Shown one piece after another: positions 45,552 through 56,322 of a DNA stretch of 64,000 nt. Positions within the stretch are counted from its first letter, which is position 1. Every line of letters starts with the position of its first letter. The notes under the pieces were generated by a model. That model made no database searches, was not told where the DNA came from, and saw only the letters and a program-made list of their open reading frames with translations. Both the position numbers and the translations under genes were made by a program. The DNA is from Halolactibacillus miurensis (lineage in GTDB: Bacteria > Bacillota > Bacilli > Bacillales > Amphibacillaceae), in the NCBI RefSeq assembly GCF_900116255.1, contig NZ_FPAI01000002.1, forward strand, positions 1 to 64,000. Reading direction: 5' to 3'.

Positions 45552-47061
45552 GCATTCGCCATTCACTTATTGTAAATAATTTAAAACCGAATGTTAGAAG
45601 AATAAAGATAATAAACAAGAAAGGAATACTGGATAATTCTAACCAAACGGACGCATCTATCAGTTTAAGCGCGAAGCGACAACTGGCTGTGATGGCCAGA
45701 AAGAAGATATATAACCCGATGACTTGATTTAAAAAAGGAAAAGTCAATTGATAACCGGTGGCTTTTTTAACGCTATTATAATGCAACAGAGTTGATATAA
45801 TAGACAACAAAGATAAGCTGACAATGACGCCAACCATCGGATCAAGCCATCGCATAAAGTAGGTAAGGGCGGCTATTTTGACTAAGAAATTAATCATACT
45901 ATTAAACATCGCCCGGTGGGTCTCATCGCTCGCCTGTAAAATGGCATGAAAAGGAAAGTGTAAATAAGTGAAAAAGTAAAAAAAGGCAAGCCATTTAATC
46001 AATGTGATACCTTTATCTGTATCGTACATTAAAAATAATAACGTATCAGGATAGACCATCAGAATGATGGTGAAAAAAATGCCGACCATAATGGAATACC
46101 TAACGGCTTGGTGAATACGGAAGTGCGTCTGTTTCATGTTTTTTTGCTCGATGGCTTCTGTTACACTAGGAATAGTTGCTTGCGCAATCGCTTGAGTGAT
46201 AAACATGGGAAAATTCACGAGTGGAAATATATAGCCTGTCAGTAAACCATAAGCTTTTGTCGCGCCAGTAATTGATAAACCATTTAAGACGAATTGTCGA
46301 TGAATGATGAGCGGCTCTAAAAAATGACCGAAACTGTGAATCATGCGCATACCGGTTGTTGGTAAGGCAATAGAGAGCAGCTCCTTGGTTAAGTGCTGTG
46401 GTCGCTTAGCCTGTTGCTTTTTAGGTAACTGAACATTTACATATAGGATTAATAAATAAAACAAGCTAAAACATTCACTGATCACACTTTGCCATAATAA
46501 CTTTTCTGCTAAAACTTCAACGGTATCAAAGGGATAGTCTTTTAATCCATACAGCAACAATAACAGTCTAACGATTTGTTCTAATAGCTGAGATACGCCT
46601 TGCGGTCGCATATTATGTAACCCTTGAAAAAATCCTTTTAACACACTTGAACATGTCGCCAGTGGAATCAGCCAGAGTAAGGGCACGAGCGCAAGGTAAA
46701 CGCGTTGGTCAGAAAAGAGCGGTAGTAAAAAAGTATCCTTAATAATAAACAACAACACACTCGTTGTTACACTCAAGATGAGAGCGATGGTCAGACTGGT
46801 ATAAAATAAACGTCGTATCGTCTGTGTATCATGTTTACTATAATATTTACTGACGCGTTGACTAATTGCAACAGGTAAGCCTAATTGAGTAAAAGTAAAG
46901 ATAAAAAAGAAGGTAGGAAGAACGAGGTGATAAAGGCCGATGGCTTCTTCTCCTACAGCTCTGACCATAATTAAACGAATGAAAAATCCAAGGAACCGAA
47001 CGATGAGCCCGGTAATAACGAGTGTTAAGGTACCATGAATAAAACTTTGAGGTTTGGACAA
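45523..47061 (-). CDS. spoVB: Stage V sporulation protein B, MOP-family flippase
   Basis: SpoVB belongs to the lipid-linked oligosaccharide flippases (MurJ/PST type) and is needed for cortex synthesis. The 512-residue product has 12-14 hydrophobic segments and the family start FIHGTLTLVITGLIVRFLGF, then RAVGEEAIGLYHLVLPTFFF and LGLPVAISQRVSKYYSKHD. TTG 47061 lies 8 nt after GGGAGG on the minus strand; the longer frame to 47082 lacks an SD. It is antisense to its neighbours and overlaps the DUF421 gene tail to tail. Confidence 0.9.
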   Translation of the reverse strand: MSKPQSFIHGTLTLVITGLIVRFLGFFIRLIMVRAVGEEAIGLYHLVLPTFFFIFTFTQLGLPVAISQRVSKYYSKHDTQTIRRLFYTSLTIALILSVTTSVLLFIIKDTFLLPLFSDQRVYLALVPLLWLIPLATCSSVLKGFFQGLHNMRPQGVSQLLEQIVRLLLLLYGLKDYPFDTVEVLAEKLLWQSVISECFSLFYLLILYVNVQLPKKQQAKRPQHLTKELLSIALPTTGMRMIHSFGHFLEPLIIHRQFVLNGLSITGATKAYGLLTGYIFPLVNFPMFITQAIAQATIPSVTEAIEQKNMKQTHFRIHQAVRYSIMVGIFFTIILMVYPDTLLFLMYDTDKGITLIKWLAFFYFFTYLHFPFHAILQASDETHRAMFNSMINFLVKIAALTYFMRWLDPMVGVIVSLSLLSIISTLLHYNSVKKATGYQLTFPFLNQVIGLYIFFLAITASCRFALKLIDASVWLELSSIPFLFIIFILLTFGFKLFTISEWRMLSQRKSKRH

Positions 47062-47198
47062 CTGAAATTCCTCCCTTTCCAAATAATGATTCTTCCGCTA
47101 CAATAGATATGTTACAAATCTTCATCCTAGACTAATAATGATAGAATAATCGAATAAACAATAGACTGATGACATTTTAATTGAGAGGAGGAAATCTG

Positions 47199-47492
47199 GT
47201 GGAGCCTAAATTAGTATCCGAATGGAAACTGTCGCTCGGCACGGTTATTGATAGTAAGGTAAATGAGTTGATTTACTTAGGATATGATGAAGCGGATGCG
47301 ACGACTGTATGGCAATGTCTTATGAAAAAAGTCTGGAAAAAAGATAAGAATCTGTCTTTACATCAAGTCGTTCAAGATATCTTGCATTTAAAGCCGCATT
47401 TTTTTATGAGTTATATGACACAAATGGCTTATCAGACCGATGATCTATCCGGTGCGATTCAAGATGTGTTCAAACATAACGACATGAATTAA
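47199..47492 (+). CDS. comN: Post-transcriptional regulator ComN
   Basis: The 97-residue protein (EPKLVSEWKLSLGTVIDSKV; YLGYDEADATTVWQCLMKKV) matches the ComN/YrzD family, which in B. subtilis raises comE mRNA translation and localises to division sites with DivIVA. GTG 47199 is set by GAGAGGAGG about 10 nt upstream. It lies between spoVB and secDF as in B. subtilis. Its presence is consistent with a competence system elsewhere on the chromosome. Confidence 0.85.
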   Translation: MEPKLVSEWKLSLGTVIDSKVNELIYLGYDEADATTVWQCLMKKVWKKDKNLSLHQVVQDILHLKPHFFMSYMTQMAYQTDDLSGAIQDVFKHNDMN

Positions 47493-47553
47493 AGTCATGT
47501 ATGATGTATGTCATCACATGGAGAAACTACAGAGATGAGAGGGAACGTTACAT

Positions 47554-49839
47554 ATGATTAAGAAAAACCGTATTATCGGCTTTTTTATCGTGCTTGCCAC
47601 GTTAATTGCCGTTATTTCTACAACTGTATTTAGTATTAGTGAAGATGTTAAACTCGGCCTTGATTTACAAGGTGGGGTTGAGATTTTATATGACGTCGAA
47701 CCGTTAGATGAGAGTCAAGCGTTATCAGAAGATATGCTTGATGCGACGGTCGAATCGTTGCGCCAACGTGTCGATGTGTTAGGCGTCAGTGAACCGAGTT
47801 TCACTATAGAAGAGCCTAACCGTGTCCGAGTACAACTGGCAGGCATTCAGAATGAAGACGAAGCGAGAGAAATCTTACAAACGACCGCACAATTGAGTTT
47901 TAGAAACGCTAATGATGAATTAATGTTATCTGGTGCCGACTTAGTAGAAGGCGCTGCGCGTCAAGATTTTGATCCGAATACGAATCAGCCGATTGTTTCC
48001 TTAGAATTAAAAGATGGGGCAAAGTTCGGTGACATCACGAGAGAAATTTTAGAAAGTGATGTTCAAAACACGCTTGTCATTTGGCTTGATTATGCTGAAG
48101 GGGATTCCTATCAAGAAGAATTTAAAAAAGAACCATATTATATGGGTGAAGATAAATTAGAAGGTGAACCAAAGTACTTGTCAGCACCGTCAATTGATCA
48201 AGTGATTAATTCACCACAAGTCGTGATTAATGGTAACTTCACCATTGATGAAGCCCAGCAATTAGCCGATTTGTTAAATGCGGGGTCACTTCCAGTTGAT
48301 TTAACGGAAGTCTACACCACATCAGTCTCGGCTCAATTTGGGGTGGATGCATTAAATGAAACGCTTTTTGCTGGGGCATTAGGTATTATCTTTATTTTCC
48401 TATTTATGCTAGGGGTTTATCGTTTCGGTGGCGTTATTTCCATCATTACATTGAGCTTATATATTTATTTAGTTATTTTAGTATTCGAACTTATGAATGG
48501 TGTCTTAACCTTGCCTGGTATTGCGGCCCTTATTCTAGGTGTTGGTATGGCAGTCGATGCGAATATCATTACATTTGAACGAATGAAAGAAGAATTACGA
48601 GAAGGAAAGTCGATGATTGCGGCCTTTGAATCAGCGAATAAGAACTCCTTATCAACGATATTGGATGCGAATATTACGACGTTAATCGCTGCAACCGTTC
48701 TATTTATTTACGGGACAAGTTCAGTTAAAGGGTTTGCGACATTGCTCATTGTCAGTATCGTCTTAAGCTTTATTACAACCGTCTTTATTTCTCGCTTCCT
48801 CATGGGATTATGGATTAAGAGCCGTGCTCTTAATAAACGCCCACACTGGATCGGGGTAAAACAGGATCAAATCAGGGAACTAAGTGATACAACAGAAGTT
48901 GAGCCAACGTTCTTTAATAAACGCATTGATTTTGTTGCGCACCGGAAAAAGTACTTTATAGCCAGTGGTGCTCTAATTTTTGTGGGACTACTATCCATGC
49001 TGTTTATCGGTCTTAATCTTAGTATTGATTTCACAAGTGGCACACGTGTGGAAGTCAATACAGTTGAAAATATATCAGAAGAAGAGGCAAGAACGCACTT
49101 TGAAACCTTTGATTATGATGTCGAGACTGTGACCTTTTCGGGTGAGAATAACGAAATAGCGGTTATTCGCTTAAGTGATCAATTAAATCAAGAACAAGTC
49201 GCCGAGGTGCGTACTTACTTTAGTGAAGTATATGAGACAGAAGCAAGTATAAGTACGGTAAGTCCTGTTGTCGGTCAACAACTGGCGAGAAATGCGATGA
49301 TGGCAGTAGCGATTGCCTCGATCTTTATTGTTATTTATGTAACCATCCGTTTTGAATTTAACTTTGCGATTGCGGCTATTATTGCGCTCTTACATGATGC
49401 GTTCTTTATCTTAGCCATCTTTAGTCTGACGCAAGTGGAGTTCAATGTGACTATCGTGGCGGCGATCTTAACAATTGTTGGTTATTCCATTAATGATACA
49501 ATCGTTAACTTTGATAGAATTAGAGAAAATATTAAAAAGAAAAAATCCATCCGATCTTTCGATCAACTTGCTCGTATTGTGAATGATAGTTTAATTCAAA
49601 CACTCGCGAGAAGTATTAATACTGTATTAACGGTTATTGTTGCGGCTATTTTCCTATGGATCTTTGGTGCGCCAGCGATTACCAACTTCTCATTTGCTCT
49701 AGTTATTGGACTCTTTGCTGGGATGTACTCATCAAACTTTATCGCCGCTCAACTGTGGTTAGTTCTACGCGGACGTAATATTAAAGAAAAACCGATTGTG
49801 TTTGTTGAGAAGAAACGCAATGACGGACCACAAGTTTAA
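47554..49839 (+). CDS. secDF: Protein translocase SecDF (fused SecD and SecF)
   Basis: The 761-residue fusion uses the proton-motive force to help protein export through SecYEG. The SecD half carries LGLDLQGGVEILYDVEPLDE, VRVQLAGIQNEDEAREIL and the membrane motif GVGMAVDANIITFERMKEEL. The SecF half carries GLNLSIDFTSGTRVEVNTVE and YSINDTIVNFDRIRENIKKK. Twelve membrane segments are expected. YajC is encoded upstream in the window. Confidence 0.97.
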   Translation: MIKKNRIIGFFIVLATLIAVISTTVFSISEDVKLGLDLQGGVEILYDVEPLDESQALSEDMLDATVESLRQRVDVLGVSEPSFTIEEPNRVRVQLAGIQNEDEAREILQTTAQLSFRNANDELMLSGADLVEGAARQDFDPNTNQPIVSLELKDGAKFGDITREILESDVQNTLVIWLDYAEGDSYQEEFKKEPYYMGEDKLEGEPKYLSAPSIDQVINSPQVVINGNFTIDEAQQLADLLNAGSLPVDLTEVYTTSVSAQFGVDALNETLFAGALGIIFIFLFMLGVYRFGGVISIITLSLYIYLVILVFELMNGVLTLPGIAALILGVGMAVDANIITFERMKEELREGKSMIAAFESANKNSLSTILDANITTLIAATVLFIYGTSSVKGFATLLIVSIVLSFITTVFISRFLMGLWIKSRALNKRPHWIGVKQDQIRELSDTTEVEPTFFNKRIDFVAHRKKYFIASGALIFVGLLSMLFIGLNLSIDFTSGTRVEVNTVENISEEEARTHFETFDYDVETVTFSGENNEIAVIRLSDQLNQEQVAEVRTYFSEVYETEASISTVSPVVGQQLARNAMMAVAIASIFIVIYVTIRFEFNFAIAAIIALLHDAFFILAIFSLTQVEFNVTIVAAILTIVGYSINDTIVNFDRIRENIKKKKSIRSFDQLARIVNDSLIQTLARSINTVLTVIVAAIFLWIFGAPAITNFSFALVIGLFAGMYSSNFIAAQLWLVLRGRNIKEKPIVFVEKKRNDGPQV

Positions 49840-49913
49840 GCGCTATGAGGTTTAGAACGTTACCAAAAGTGGTAAAAGAAAGTATCATTAAATATAGTAA
49901 ATGAGGTGACGTG

Positions 49914-50246
49914 ATGAAAGGACAGACGTATGTTATAGCGGCACTACTGTTTGCGTTAATTGTTGCAACGTTTGCAGTCATTAATGTAGACCAAGTAGAA
50001 GTGAATTATTTATTCTTTACGAGTGAATCGCCACTTATTCTAGTGATTTTAGTTTCAACACTTCTAGGTGGCTTAATTACGAGTGGGTTTGGTATTGCTC
50101 ATTTAATAGGCGCGAAGAAAAAAATTCGTCGGTTAGAGTCTGAAAATCAACAATTACGGGCATCAACGGCTGTCAATGTTTCTAATGAAACGGACTCAGA
50201 TGACACAACAGCTGATGTAGAAGTGATCGATTCAAAAAATAATTAA
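49914..50246 (+). CDS. yrvD: LapA-domain (DUF1049) small membrane protein
   Basis: The 110-residue product has two transmembrane helices (TYVIAALLFALIVATFAVIN; LVSTLLGGLITSGFGIAHLI) around a short loop VEVNYLFFTSESP, the LapA/YrvD pattern. A short coiled coil (KKIRRLESENQQLRAS) and an acidic tail follow. Function is unknown. GAGGTGAC precedes ATG 49914. It sits between secDF and recJ as in B. subtilis. Confidence 0.87.
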   Translation: MKGQTYVIAALLFALIVATFAVINVDQVEVNYLFFTSESPLILVILVSTLLGGLITSGFGIAHLIGAKKKIRRLESENQQLRASTAVNVSNETDSDDTTADVEVIDSKNN

Positions 50247-50306
50247 TGATGATTAATTGAACCCCCTGATATTGTCTAGTATAATAGACAAGTCAGGGGT
50301 GAATTT

Positions 50307-52610
50307 ATGTTAGAGAGTAAAATGAAATGGTCGTTTGATTCACTTGAACCTGTGAATGAAGCCCAAACGATTATGACACGCTTATTAGAAAAGCGCGGGG
50401 TCACAACAGACAAGGAACAAAAGGCCTTCTTGTCTCCTTCAATGAAGGATTTAATTGATCCCAGCCTTTTAACGGATAGTGAAAAAGTAAAGTCCCGCAT
50501 TTTAAAAGCGGTTGAAACAGGCGAACCTATCATGGTATTTGGGGATTATGATGCAGATGGTGTCACATCAACGGTGGTTATGATGGAAACGTTAATCGAA
50601 TTAGGAGCCATTTGTGACTGTTACATTCCTAATCGTTTTACTGAAGGCTATGGTCCGAATCCTGACGCGATGCGTCAGATTAAAGAAGACGGCTTTAGTC
50701 TCGTTATTACGGTTGATACGGGTATCGCTGCTTTTGAATCAATTGAAGTAGCTAATGCGATTGGGTTAGATGTCATTATTACTGATCACCACGAAGTCCA
50801 AGAGGTCTTACCTGATGCTTTTGCGGTGATTCATCCAAAAGTATCAGAAGATTATTCTTTTAAAGCACTTGCAGGTGTGGGGGTTGCTTTTAAACTAAGT
50901 CAATACTTACTTGGCTATTTTCCGGAGCAATTCCTTGATTTAGTGGCGATAGGTACCATCAGTGACTTAGTGCCTTTAGTAGGAGAGAACCGCGTACTTA
51001 CTACACTCGGTCTTAAAAAACTGAAACAAACATCGAGAACAGGATTAGTGGCATTAAAATATGTCGCTAGTATTAAAGATGACGTGGATGAAGAAGATAT
51101 TGGGTTTGGGATTGGTCCGAGACTGAATGCTGTGGGGCGTCTCGGAAGTGCTTTACCTGCTGTTGAATTGTTAATGGCGACCGATCCAGTTGAAGCTAAT
51201 CAATTAGCTGAGATGATTAATAACATCAATCAAGAACGACAAGAAATTGTGAAAACCATTGCCGCGGAAGCGATTGAGCTTGTTGAAAACAATCCAGTAG
51301 AACACGAACGAGTGATTGTTGTCGCGAAAGAAGGTTGGAATGAAGGTGTCTTAGGCATTGTCGCCAGTCGTTTAGTAAGGACATATCAGCGACCGGTTCT
51401 TTGTCTTTCGATTAAGCCGGACCAGGGGATTGCGAAAGGTTCGGCTCGTAGTATTGATGCCTTTAACTTATTTGAACACGGAATGTCGGTGAGAGAGTTA
51501 TTCATTAACTTCGGTGGACATAGTCAAGCGGCAGGGATGACGGTTGATTTAGATCGATTAAGTGAGCTTAGAGCCGTATTAAATACGATTGCAAAAGACA
51601 CGCTCTCAGCTGAAGATTATAAAGAACATAAACAGATTGATTTAGCTGTAGATGTCAGTCAGTTGTCACTTGATTTAATAAGTAACTTAAACAAGTTAGC
51701 ACCGTTTGGGATGGCTAATCCTAAGCCGCTCTTTTACGTCACGGGTATACCAAAAGATATTCGTAAAATTGGTGCTGACCAAACACATTTAAAATTTAGT
51801 TTGGAACAGAATCAATATCAAGTCAATGTGATTGGTTTTGGCTTTGGGCAGGACTATCATCATTTAAATCAAGATCAGTCAGTTGAAATCATCGGGTATT
51901 TATCGGTCAATGAATGGAACAATATTCGCTCTGTTCAGCTTATGTTAGAAGACCGCCGAATTCTTAGCCAACAAGTTTTTGATTTTCGCGGACGTAAGTT
52001 TTGGTATAAAGATGTGCTGCCTCATGCGGGTGAAAATGTCGTATTCGTGCATTTTAATCAACCAACAAAGATTGAGGATAGACAAAGTGAGCATAGTGAA
52101 ACCGTGATCGCTCGCGGGACAACGATTCAAAATTTAATTGTGACAGACTTACCTGAGTCACTTGACCATTTCGTTACATTGATTAAAAAGACGTCGCCTG
52201 AAAACATATATTTATGCTACCAAGCAGATGAAGAGACGTTACAAGTATTACCGTCGCGAGATGATTTTAAATGGTTGTACGCCTTTATTATTAAGCAAGG
52301 CCAATTTTATTTGGAACGTGATAGTTTACGCGTGGCTAAACATAAGGGTTGGAAAATAAATAAAATTAAATTCATGATTCAGGTGTTTTCTGAGCTCGAA
52401 TTTGTTAAAATAGCGAATGGGGTTCTTGTACCCAATCCGTCTGTTGATAAGCGGCCATTAGAAACGGCTAATAGTTATCAACGCCAACAGAACAAAATTG
52501 ACATTGAATCGATTTTATATTATTCAAGTTATCAAGCGCTCGTTTCTTGGTTACTTACTGGATTAGAGTCAAGTGACTCACTAGAGGAGGAAAAAGTAAA
52601 TGGATTATAA
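50307..52610 (+). CDS. recJ: Single-stranded-DNA-specific exonuclease RecJ
   Basis: This 5'-3' ssDNA exonuclease acts in recombination repair. The 767-residue protein has the DHH domain with [20 protein letters not shown] (motif I), [17 protein letters not shown] (motif III) and the DHHA1 motif [15 protein letters not shown]. The OB-fold and a Firmicute-type C-terminal extension follow. CAGGGGTG precedes the ATG. It overlaps apt by 11 bp. Confidence 0.96.
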   Translation: MLESKMKWSFDSLEPVNEAQTIMTRLLEKRGVTTDKEQKAFLSPSMKDLIDPSLLTDSEKVKSRILKAVETGEPIMVFGDYDADGVTSTVVMMETLIELGAICDCYIPNRFTEGYGPNPDAMRQIKEDGFSLVITVDTGIAAFESIEVANAIGLDVIITDHHEVQEVLPDAFAVIHPKVSEDYSFKALAGVGVAFKLSQYLLGYFPEQFLDLVAIGTISDLVPLVGENRVLTTLGLKKLKQTSRTGLVALKYVASIKDDVDEEDIGFGIGPRLNAVGRLGSALPAVELLMATDPVEANQLAEMINNINQERQEIVKTIAAEAIELVENNPVEHERVIVVAKEGWNEGVLGIVASRLVRTYQRPVLCLSIKPDQGIAKGSARSIDAFNLFEHGMSVRELFINFGGHSQAAGMTVDLDRLSELRAVLNTIAKDTLSAEDYKEHKQIDLAVDVSQLSLDLISNLNKLAPFGMANPKPLFYVTGIPKDIRKIGADQTHLKFSLEQNQYQVNVIGFGFGQDYHHLNQDQSVEIIGYLSVNEWNNIRSVQLMLEDRRILSQQVFDFRGRKFWYKDVLPHAGENVVFVHFNQPTKIEDRQSEHSETVIARGTTIQNLIVTDLPESLDHFVTLIKKTSPENIYLCYQADEETLQVLPSRDDFKWLYAFIIKQGQFYLERDSLRVAKHKGWKINKIKFMIQVFSELEFVKIANGVLVPNPSVDKRPLETANSYQRQQNKIDIESILYYSSYQALVSWLLTGLESSDSLEEEKVNGL

Positions 52611-53115
52611 AAAACACATTGCATTAGTAGAGGATTGGCCAAAAGAAGGGGTACAGTTTAAAGATATTACTCCACTGATGGATAATGGCCCGGCTTATAA
52701 GAAAGCAGTAGATGAGATTGTGACTTATGCAAAAGAGCGAGACGTTGATATCGTCGTAGGACCAGAGGCACGTGGATTTATTGTCGGTTGTCCGGTATCA
52801 TATGCCTTAGAAATTGGTTTTGCACCTGTCCGTAAAGAAGGAAAATTACCACGTGAAGTCATTAAAGTAGATTATGGTTTAGAATACGGTAAAGATGTCT
52901 TAACCATTCATAAAGATGCGATTAAGCCAGGTCAACGTGTATTAATTACCGATGACTTACTCGCAACAGGTGGAACAATTGAAGCAACGATCAAATTAGT
53001 TGAAGAACTTGGTGGAGAAGTCGTTGGGTGTGCGTTCTTAATTGAACTAGATTATTTAAATGGTCGTGATAAGTTAGAAGGATACGATGTTTTAACATTA
53101 ATGCATTACGAGTAA
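52600..53115 (+). CDS. apt: Adenine phosphoribosyltransferase
   Basis: Apt salvages adenine to AMP using PRPP. The 171-residue protein reads [40 protein letters not shown], and the PRPP-binding loop [28 protein letters not shown] lies inside the end of recJ. A terminator follows. Confidence 0.97.
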   Translation: MDYKKHIALVEDWPKEGVQFKDITPLMDNGPAYKKAVDEIVTYAKERDVDIVVGPEARGFIVGCPVSYALEIGFAPVRKEGKLPREVIKVDYGLEYGKDVLTIHKDAIKPGQRVLITDDLLATGGTIEATIKLVEELGGEVVGCAFLIELDYLNGRDKLEGYDVLTLMHYE

Positions 53116-53120
53116 ACATG

Positions 53121-53143
53121 ACGCGCCGTTGGGCGCGTTTTTT
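53121..53143 (+). terminator. Terminator after apt
   Basis: ACGCGCC / GGCGCGT with loop GTTG is followed by TTTTT. Confidence 0.9.
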
Positions 53144-53249
53144 GCTAGGTTTTTAAAGACGTGCTTTCGAAAAAGTGATGGTTGATTATTCTTCATGTGC
53201 GCGCGTATTGATTAAACGACGTAACTTATTATAAAATAGAGGGAATCCA

Positions 53250-53258
53250 TGTTATGAT
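53250..53258 (+). promoter_or_regulatory. Candidate extended -10 promoter of relA
   Basis: TGTTATGAT lies 50 nt before relA. A second possible pair, TTGATT 53208-53213 with TATAAA 53230-53235 (16 bp), lies just upstream. Confidence 0.4.
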
Positions 53259-53307
53259 GGTAGATAATAAAGAGACATATACAGACTAAAGGATTTAGGT
53301 GATAAAC

Positions 53308-55503
53308 ATGGCAAGAGATTTAGTATTAACAATCGACGAGGTGATTGAAGAAGCCTCGCGTTATTTAGATGAAGCTGATATTGCGTTTATTCGCCGAGCA
53401 TACGATTATGCCGAACAGGCCCACGAAGGGCAATTTAGACAATCGGGTGAACCTTATATTATTCACCCTGTTCAAGTCGCAAGTATCATCGTATCACTCG
53501 GTTTAGATAAAGAAACCATTGCGGCAGGTTTTTTGCATGATGTTGTAGAGGATACCTCTATTACATTAGAAGAGCTATCCGCAACTTTCGGCGAAGAGGT
53601 CGCCATGCTTGTTGATGGTGTGACAAAGCTAGGTAAAATTAAATATAAATCAAAAGAAGCGCAACAAGCGGAAAACCACCGCAAAATGTTTATCGCCATG
53701 TCTAAAGATATTCGTGTCATTATGATTAAACTTGCTGACCGCCTGCACAACATGCGCACACTAAAGCATGTACCCGCAGAAAAGCAGCGCCGTATTGCTA
53801 ATGAAACGTTAGAAATATTCGCGCCCCTAGCGCATCGACTCGGGATTTCTACGATTAAGTGGGAATTAGAAGATGCAAGCTTACGTTACTTAAATCCACA
53901 ACAGTATTACCGGATTGTGAATTTAATGAAACAAAAGCGCGAGGAACGTGAGCATTATTTAGATGATGTAATCGGTGAAGTCAAACGCCAATTAGATGAT
54001 GTCAATATTAAAGCAGAATTTTCTGGGCGACCAAAGCACCTTTATAGCATTTACCGTAAGATGGTGATACAAAATAAACAATTCAATGAGATTTATGATT
54101 TATTAGCGGTGAGAATTATCGTCGATAGTATCAAAGATTGTTATGCCGTCCTTGGCATTATTCATACGTGTTGGAAACCGATGCCTGGTCGGTTTAAAGA
54201 TTATATCGCGATGCCAAAACCTAACCTGTATCAATCGCTGCATACGACCGTCATTGGTCCGATGGGCTCGCCATTAGAAGTGCAAATCCGGACGAAGGAA
54301 ATGCATGAAATTGCCGAATACGGGATTGCGGCTCACTGGGCCTATAAAGAAGGTAAGACGTTAACGAAAAAGCCTAACTCCGAAGAAAAACTCGCTTGGT
54401 TTAGAGAAATTCTTGAATCACAGTCTGATACGCATGATGCCGAAGAATTTATGGAGTCATTAAAAGTGGAGTTGTTTGCTGATTTGGTTTATGTCTTTAC
54501 GCCAAAAGGCGACGTCATTGAACTTCCTAAAGGTGCTGTACCGATTGACTTTGCCTATAAAATTCATACAGAAGTCGGTAATCATACGATTGGCGCGCGT
54601 GTTAATGGCAAGATGGAACCACTGGATTATCAGTTGAAAAATGGGGACATTATCGAAATGATGACCTCAAAACATTCATATGGTCCATCACGTGATTGGC
54701 TGAAGATGACGACCACATCACAAGCGAAAAATAAAATTAAACAATTCTTTAAGAAGCAACAACGTGACGAAAATGTTGTGAAAGGTCGCGAACTCGTCGA
54801 CCGAGAAGTGCGTACGACAGGTTTTGATCCAAAAGAAGTGCTTTCACAAGACAACTTACAAAAAGTTGCCGATCGTTTTAACTTTATAAGTATCGATGAT
54901 ATGTACGCTGCTGTTGGATATCAGGGAATTAATGCCACGCAGATTTCGACGCGCTTAACAGATAAGTTCCGTAAAAAAGAGGATAAACAAGAGCTACAGG
55001 AAAGTATTGAAAAAGTCCAGCAAAAACAAAAGTCAAGACCAACGAAGTCGAAATCATCAGGTGTGAAAGTTGAAGGTGTCGATAATCTTCTTGTTAGACT
55101 GGCGAAATGTTGTAATCCTGTTCCAGGTGATGAGATTATCGGTATTGTAACGAAAGGTCGTGGCGTGTCTGTTCATAGGAAAGATTGTCCGAATGTCAGT
55201 AGCCAAGAAATGAAAGATAAAGCACTGTCAGTGGAATGGGAAAATCATGATAGTATGACGAAGCAATATCACGTAGATATTGAAATCTCCGGTTATGATC
55301 GTCGTGGATTGTTAAACGATGTCTTGCATAACATTAACGAGATGGGGACAAATATTATTGCTGTTAGTGGTAAATCTGATCGAAATAAGATGGTGATCAT
55401 TCACTTAACCATTCTCATTCATAACATTCAACATTTACGTAAAGTCGTAGATAAGTTAAAACAAATTAAAGATGTGTATACCGTTGAAAGAATTGTACAG
55501 TAA
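53308..55503 (+). CDS. relA: Bifunctional (p)ppGpp synthetase/hydrolase
   Basis: Rel makes and degrades the stringent-response alarmone. From ATG 53308 the protein is 731 residues: HD hydrolase domain (YIIHPVQVASIIVSLGL; GFLHDVVEDTSITLEEL), synthetase domain (SGRPKHLYSIYRKM; MPKPNLYQSLHTTVIGPMG), TGS domain (VYVFTPKGDVIELPKGAVPI), a helical/zinc-finger region (LAKCCNPVPGDEIIGIVTKG) and a C-terminal ACT domain. The HDxxED residues of the hydrolase are present, so it is bifunctional. TAGGTGAT supports ATG 53308 over GTG 53299. Confidence 0.96.
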   Translation: MARDLVLTIDEVIEEASRYLDEADIAFIRRAYDYAEQAHEGQFRQSGEPYIIHPVQVASIIVSLGLDKETIAAGFLHDVVEDTSITLEELSATFGEEVAMLVDGVTKLGKIKYKSKEAQQAENHRKMFIAMSKDIRVIMIKLADRLHNMRTLKHVPAEKQRRIANETLEIFAPLAHRLGISTIKWELEDASLRYLNPQQYYRIVNLMKQKREEREHYLDDVIGEVKRQLDDVNIKAEFSGRPKHLYSIYRKMVIQNKQFNEIYDLLAVRIIVDSIKDCYAVLGIIHTCWKPMPGRFKDYIAMPKPNLYQSLHTTVIGPMGSPLEVQIRTKEMHEIAEYGIAAHWAYKEGKTLTKKPNSEEKLAWFREILESQSDTHDAEEFMESLKVELFADLVYVFTPKGDVIELPKGAVPIDFAYKIHTEVGNHTIGARVNGKMEPLDYQLKNGDIIEMMTSKHSYGPSRDWLKMTTTSQAKNKIKQFFKKQQRDENVVKGRELVDREVRTTGFDPKEVLSQDNLQKVADRFNFISIDDMYAAVGYQGINATQISTRLTDKFRKKEDKQELQESIEKVQQKQKSRPTKSKSSGVKVEGVDNLLVRLAKCCNPVPGDEIIGIVTKGRGVSVHRKDCPNVSSQEMKDKALSVEWENHDSMTKQYHVDIEISGYDRRGLLNDVLHNINEMGTNIIAVSGKSDRNKMVIIHLTILIHNIQHLRKVVDKLKQIKDVYTVERIVQ

Positions 55504-55515
55504 AGGGGTTTTAAT

Positions 55516-55965
55516 TTGAGAGTTGTCCTACAAAGAAGTAAAGAAGCAAAAGTCGTTGTCGATGGTAAAGTCACTGGTCAAATTGATTTTGGCCTAGTCC
55601 TACTTGTTGGCGTTACTCAAGACGACTCGGTCGATGATGTCGACTATTTAGTCAAAAAAATTCCGCATTTACGCATATTCGAAGATGAAGCAGGGAAGAT
55701 GAATCATAGTTTAATGGATGTTGGAGGATCGATTCTGTCGATTTCACAATTTACCTTATATGGTGACACGAGAAAGGGACGTCGTCCCAACTTTATGGCG
55801 GCCGCTAAACCGACACAAGCTGAAGAACTCTACAATCAGTTTAATCAACAATTAATGGATGCAGGTGTTCACGTTGAAACAGGTGTCTTTGGTGAAATGA
55901 TGGACGTGTCACTCACTAATGATGGTCCAGTTACATTAATAGTGGATACGGATGACCGAAAATAA
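55516..55965 (+). CDS. dtd: D-aminoacyl-tRNA deacylase
   Basis: Dtd removes D-amino acids, and glycine from tRNA-Ala, mischarged onto tRNA. The 149-residue protein ([20 protein letters not shown]) has the [15 protein letters not shown] motif and C-terminal [12 protein letters not shown], the Gly-cisPro-type chirality motifs of DTD. The start is TTG 55516 after AAAGGGG, 12 bp after relA. Confidence 0.95.
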   Translation: MRVVLQRSKEAKVVVDGKVTGQIDFGLVLLVGVTQDDSVDDVDYLVKKIPHLRIFEDEAGKMNHSLMDVGGSILSISQFTLYGDTRKGRRPNFMAAAKPTQAEELYNQFNQQLMDAGVHVETGVFGEMMDVSLTNDGPVTLIVDTDDRK

Positions 55966-55981
55966 TAGGTGTTTAATGACG

Positions 55982-56026
55982 AAAGATGTAAGTTTCCTTA
56001 TTATGAGGATGCTTACATCTTTTTTG
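55982..56026 (+). terminator. Terminator of relA-dtd
   Basis: AAAGATGTAAG / CTTACATCTTT with inner CCTTA and TGAGG is followed by a T run. The next 180 bp to the Pho boxes are A/T-rich with no gene. Confidence 0.87.
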
Positions 56027-56208
56027 TGTTTTCGTCCAAATTATAAAAGACGTTGGTGTATTTTTAGAAAAGTCATTGATTTTTTCGAGTGAAAAACAAG
56101 TAGGTAATTTTAAGTCAGGTGCTATTCTATAAAAAATTTAAAAAAATAAGTCATAAAAACGTTGATATATCAATGATTTAGCTAATAATCATAACAAGTT
56201 TGTTGAAC

Positions 56209-56262
56209 TTTACAACTTCTTTACACACGATTAACGTTAGCTTCATAACCGTTCGTTATGAT
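56209..56262 (+). promoter_or_regulatory. PhoP-box array and promoter of the pst operon
   Basis: Four direct repeats at exact 11-bp steps, TTTACA (56209), TTTACA (56220), TTAACG (56231) and TTCATA (56242), match the PhoP consensus TT(A/C/T)ACA. A -10 element TATGAT at 56257-56262 follows without a good -35, as expected for an activator-dependent promoter. Phosphate starvation would therefore induce pstSCAB-phoU. Confidence 0.85.
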
Positions 56263-56322
56263 GTAAGTGTGGCAAAGAGATATGTCATAAAAAAAGAGAT
56301 GCCAATAAGGAGGACGAAAGAA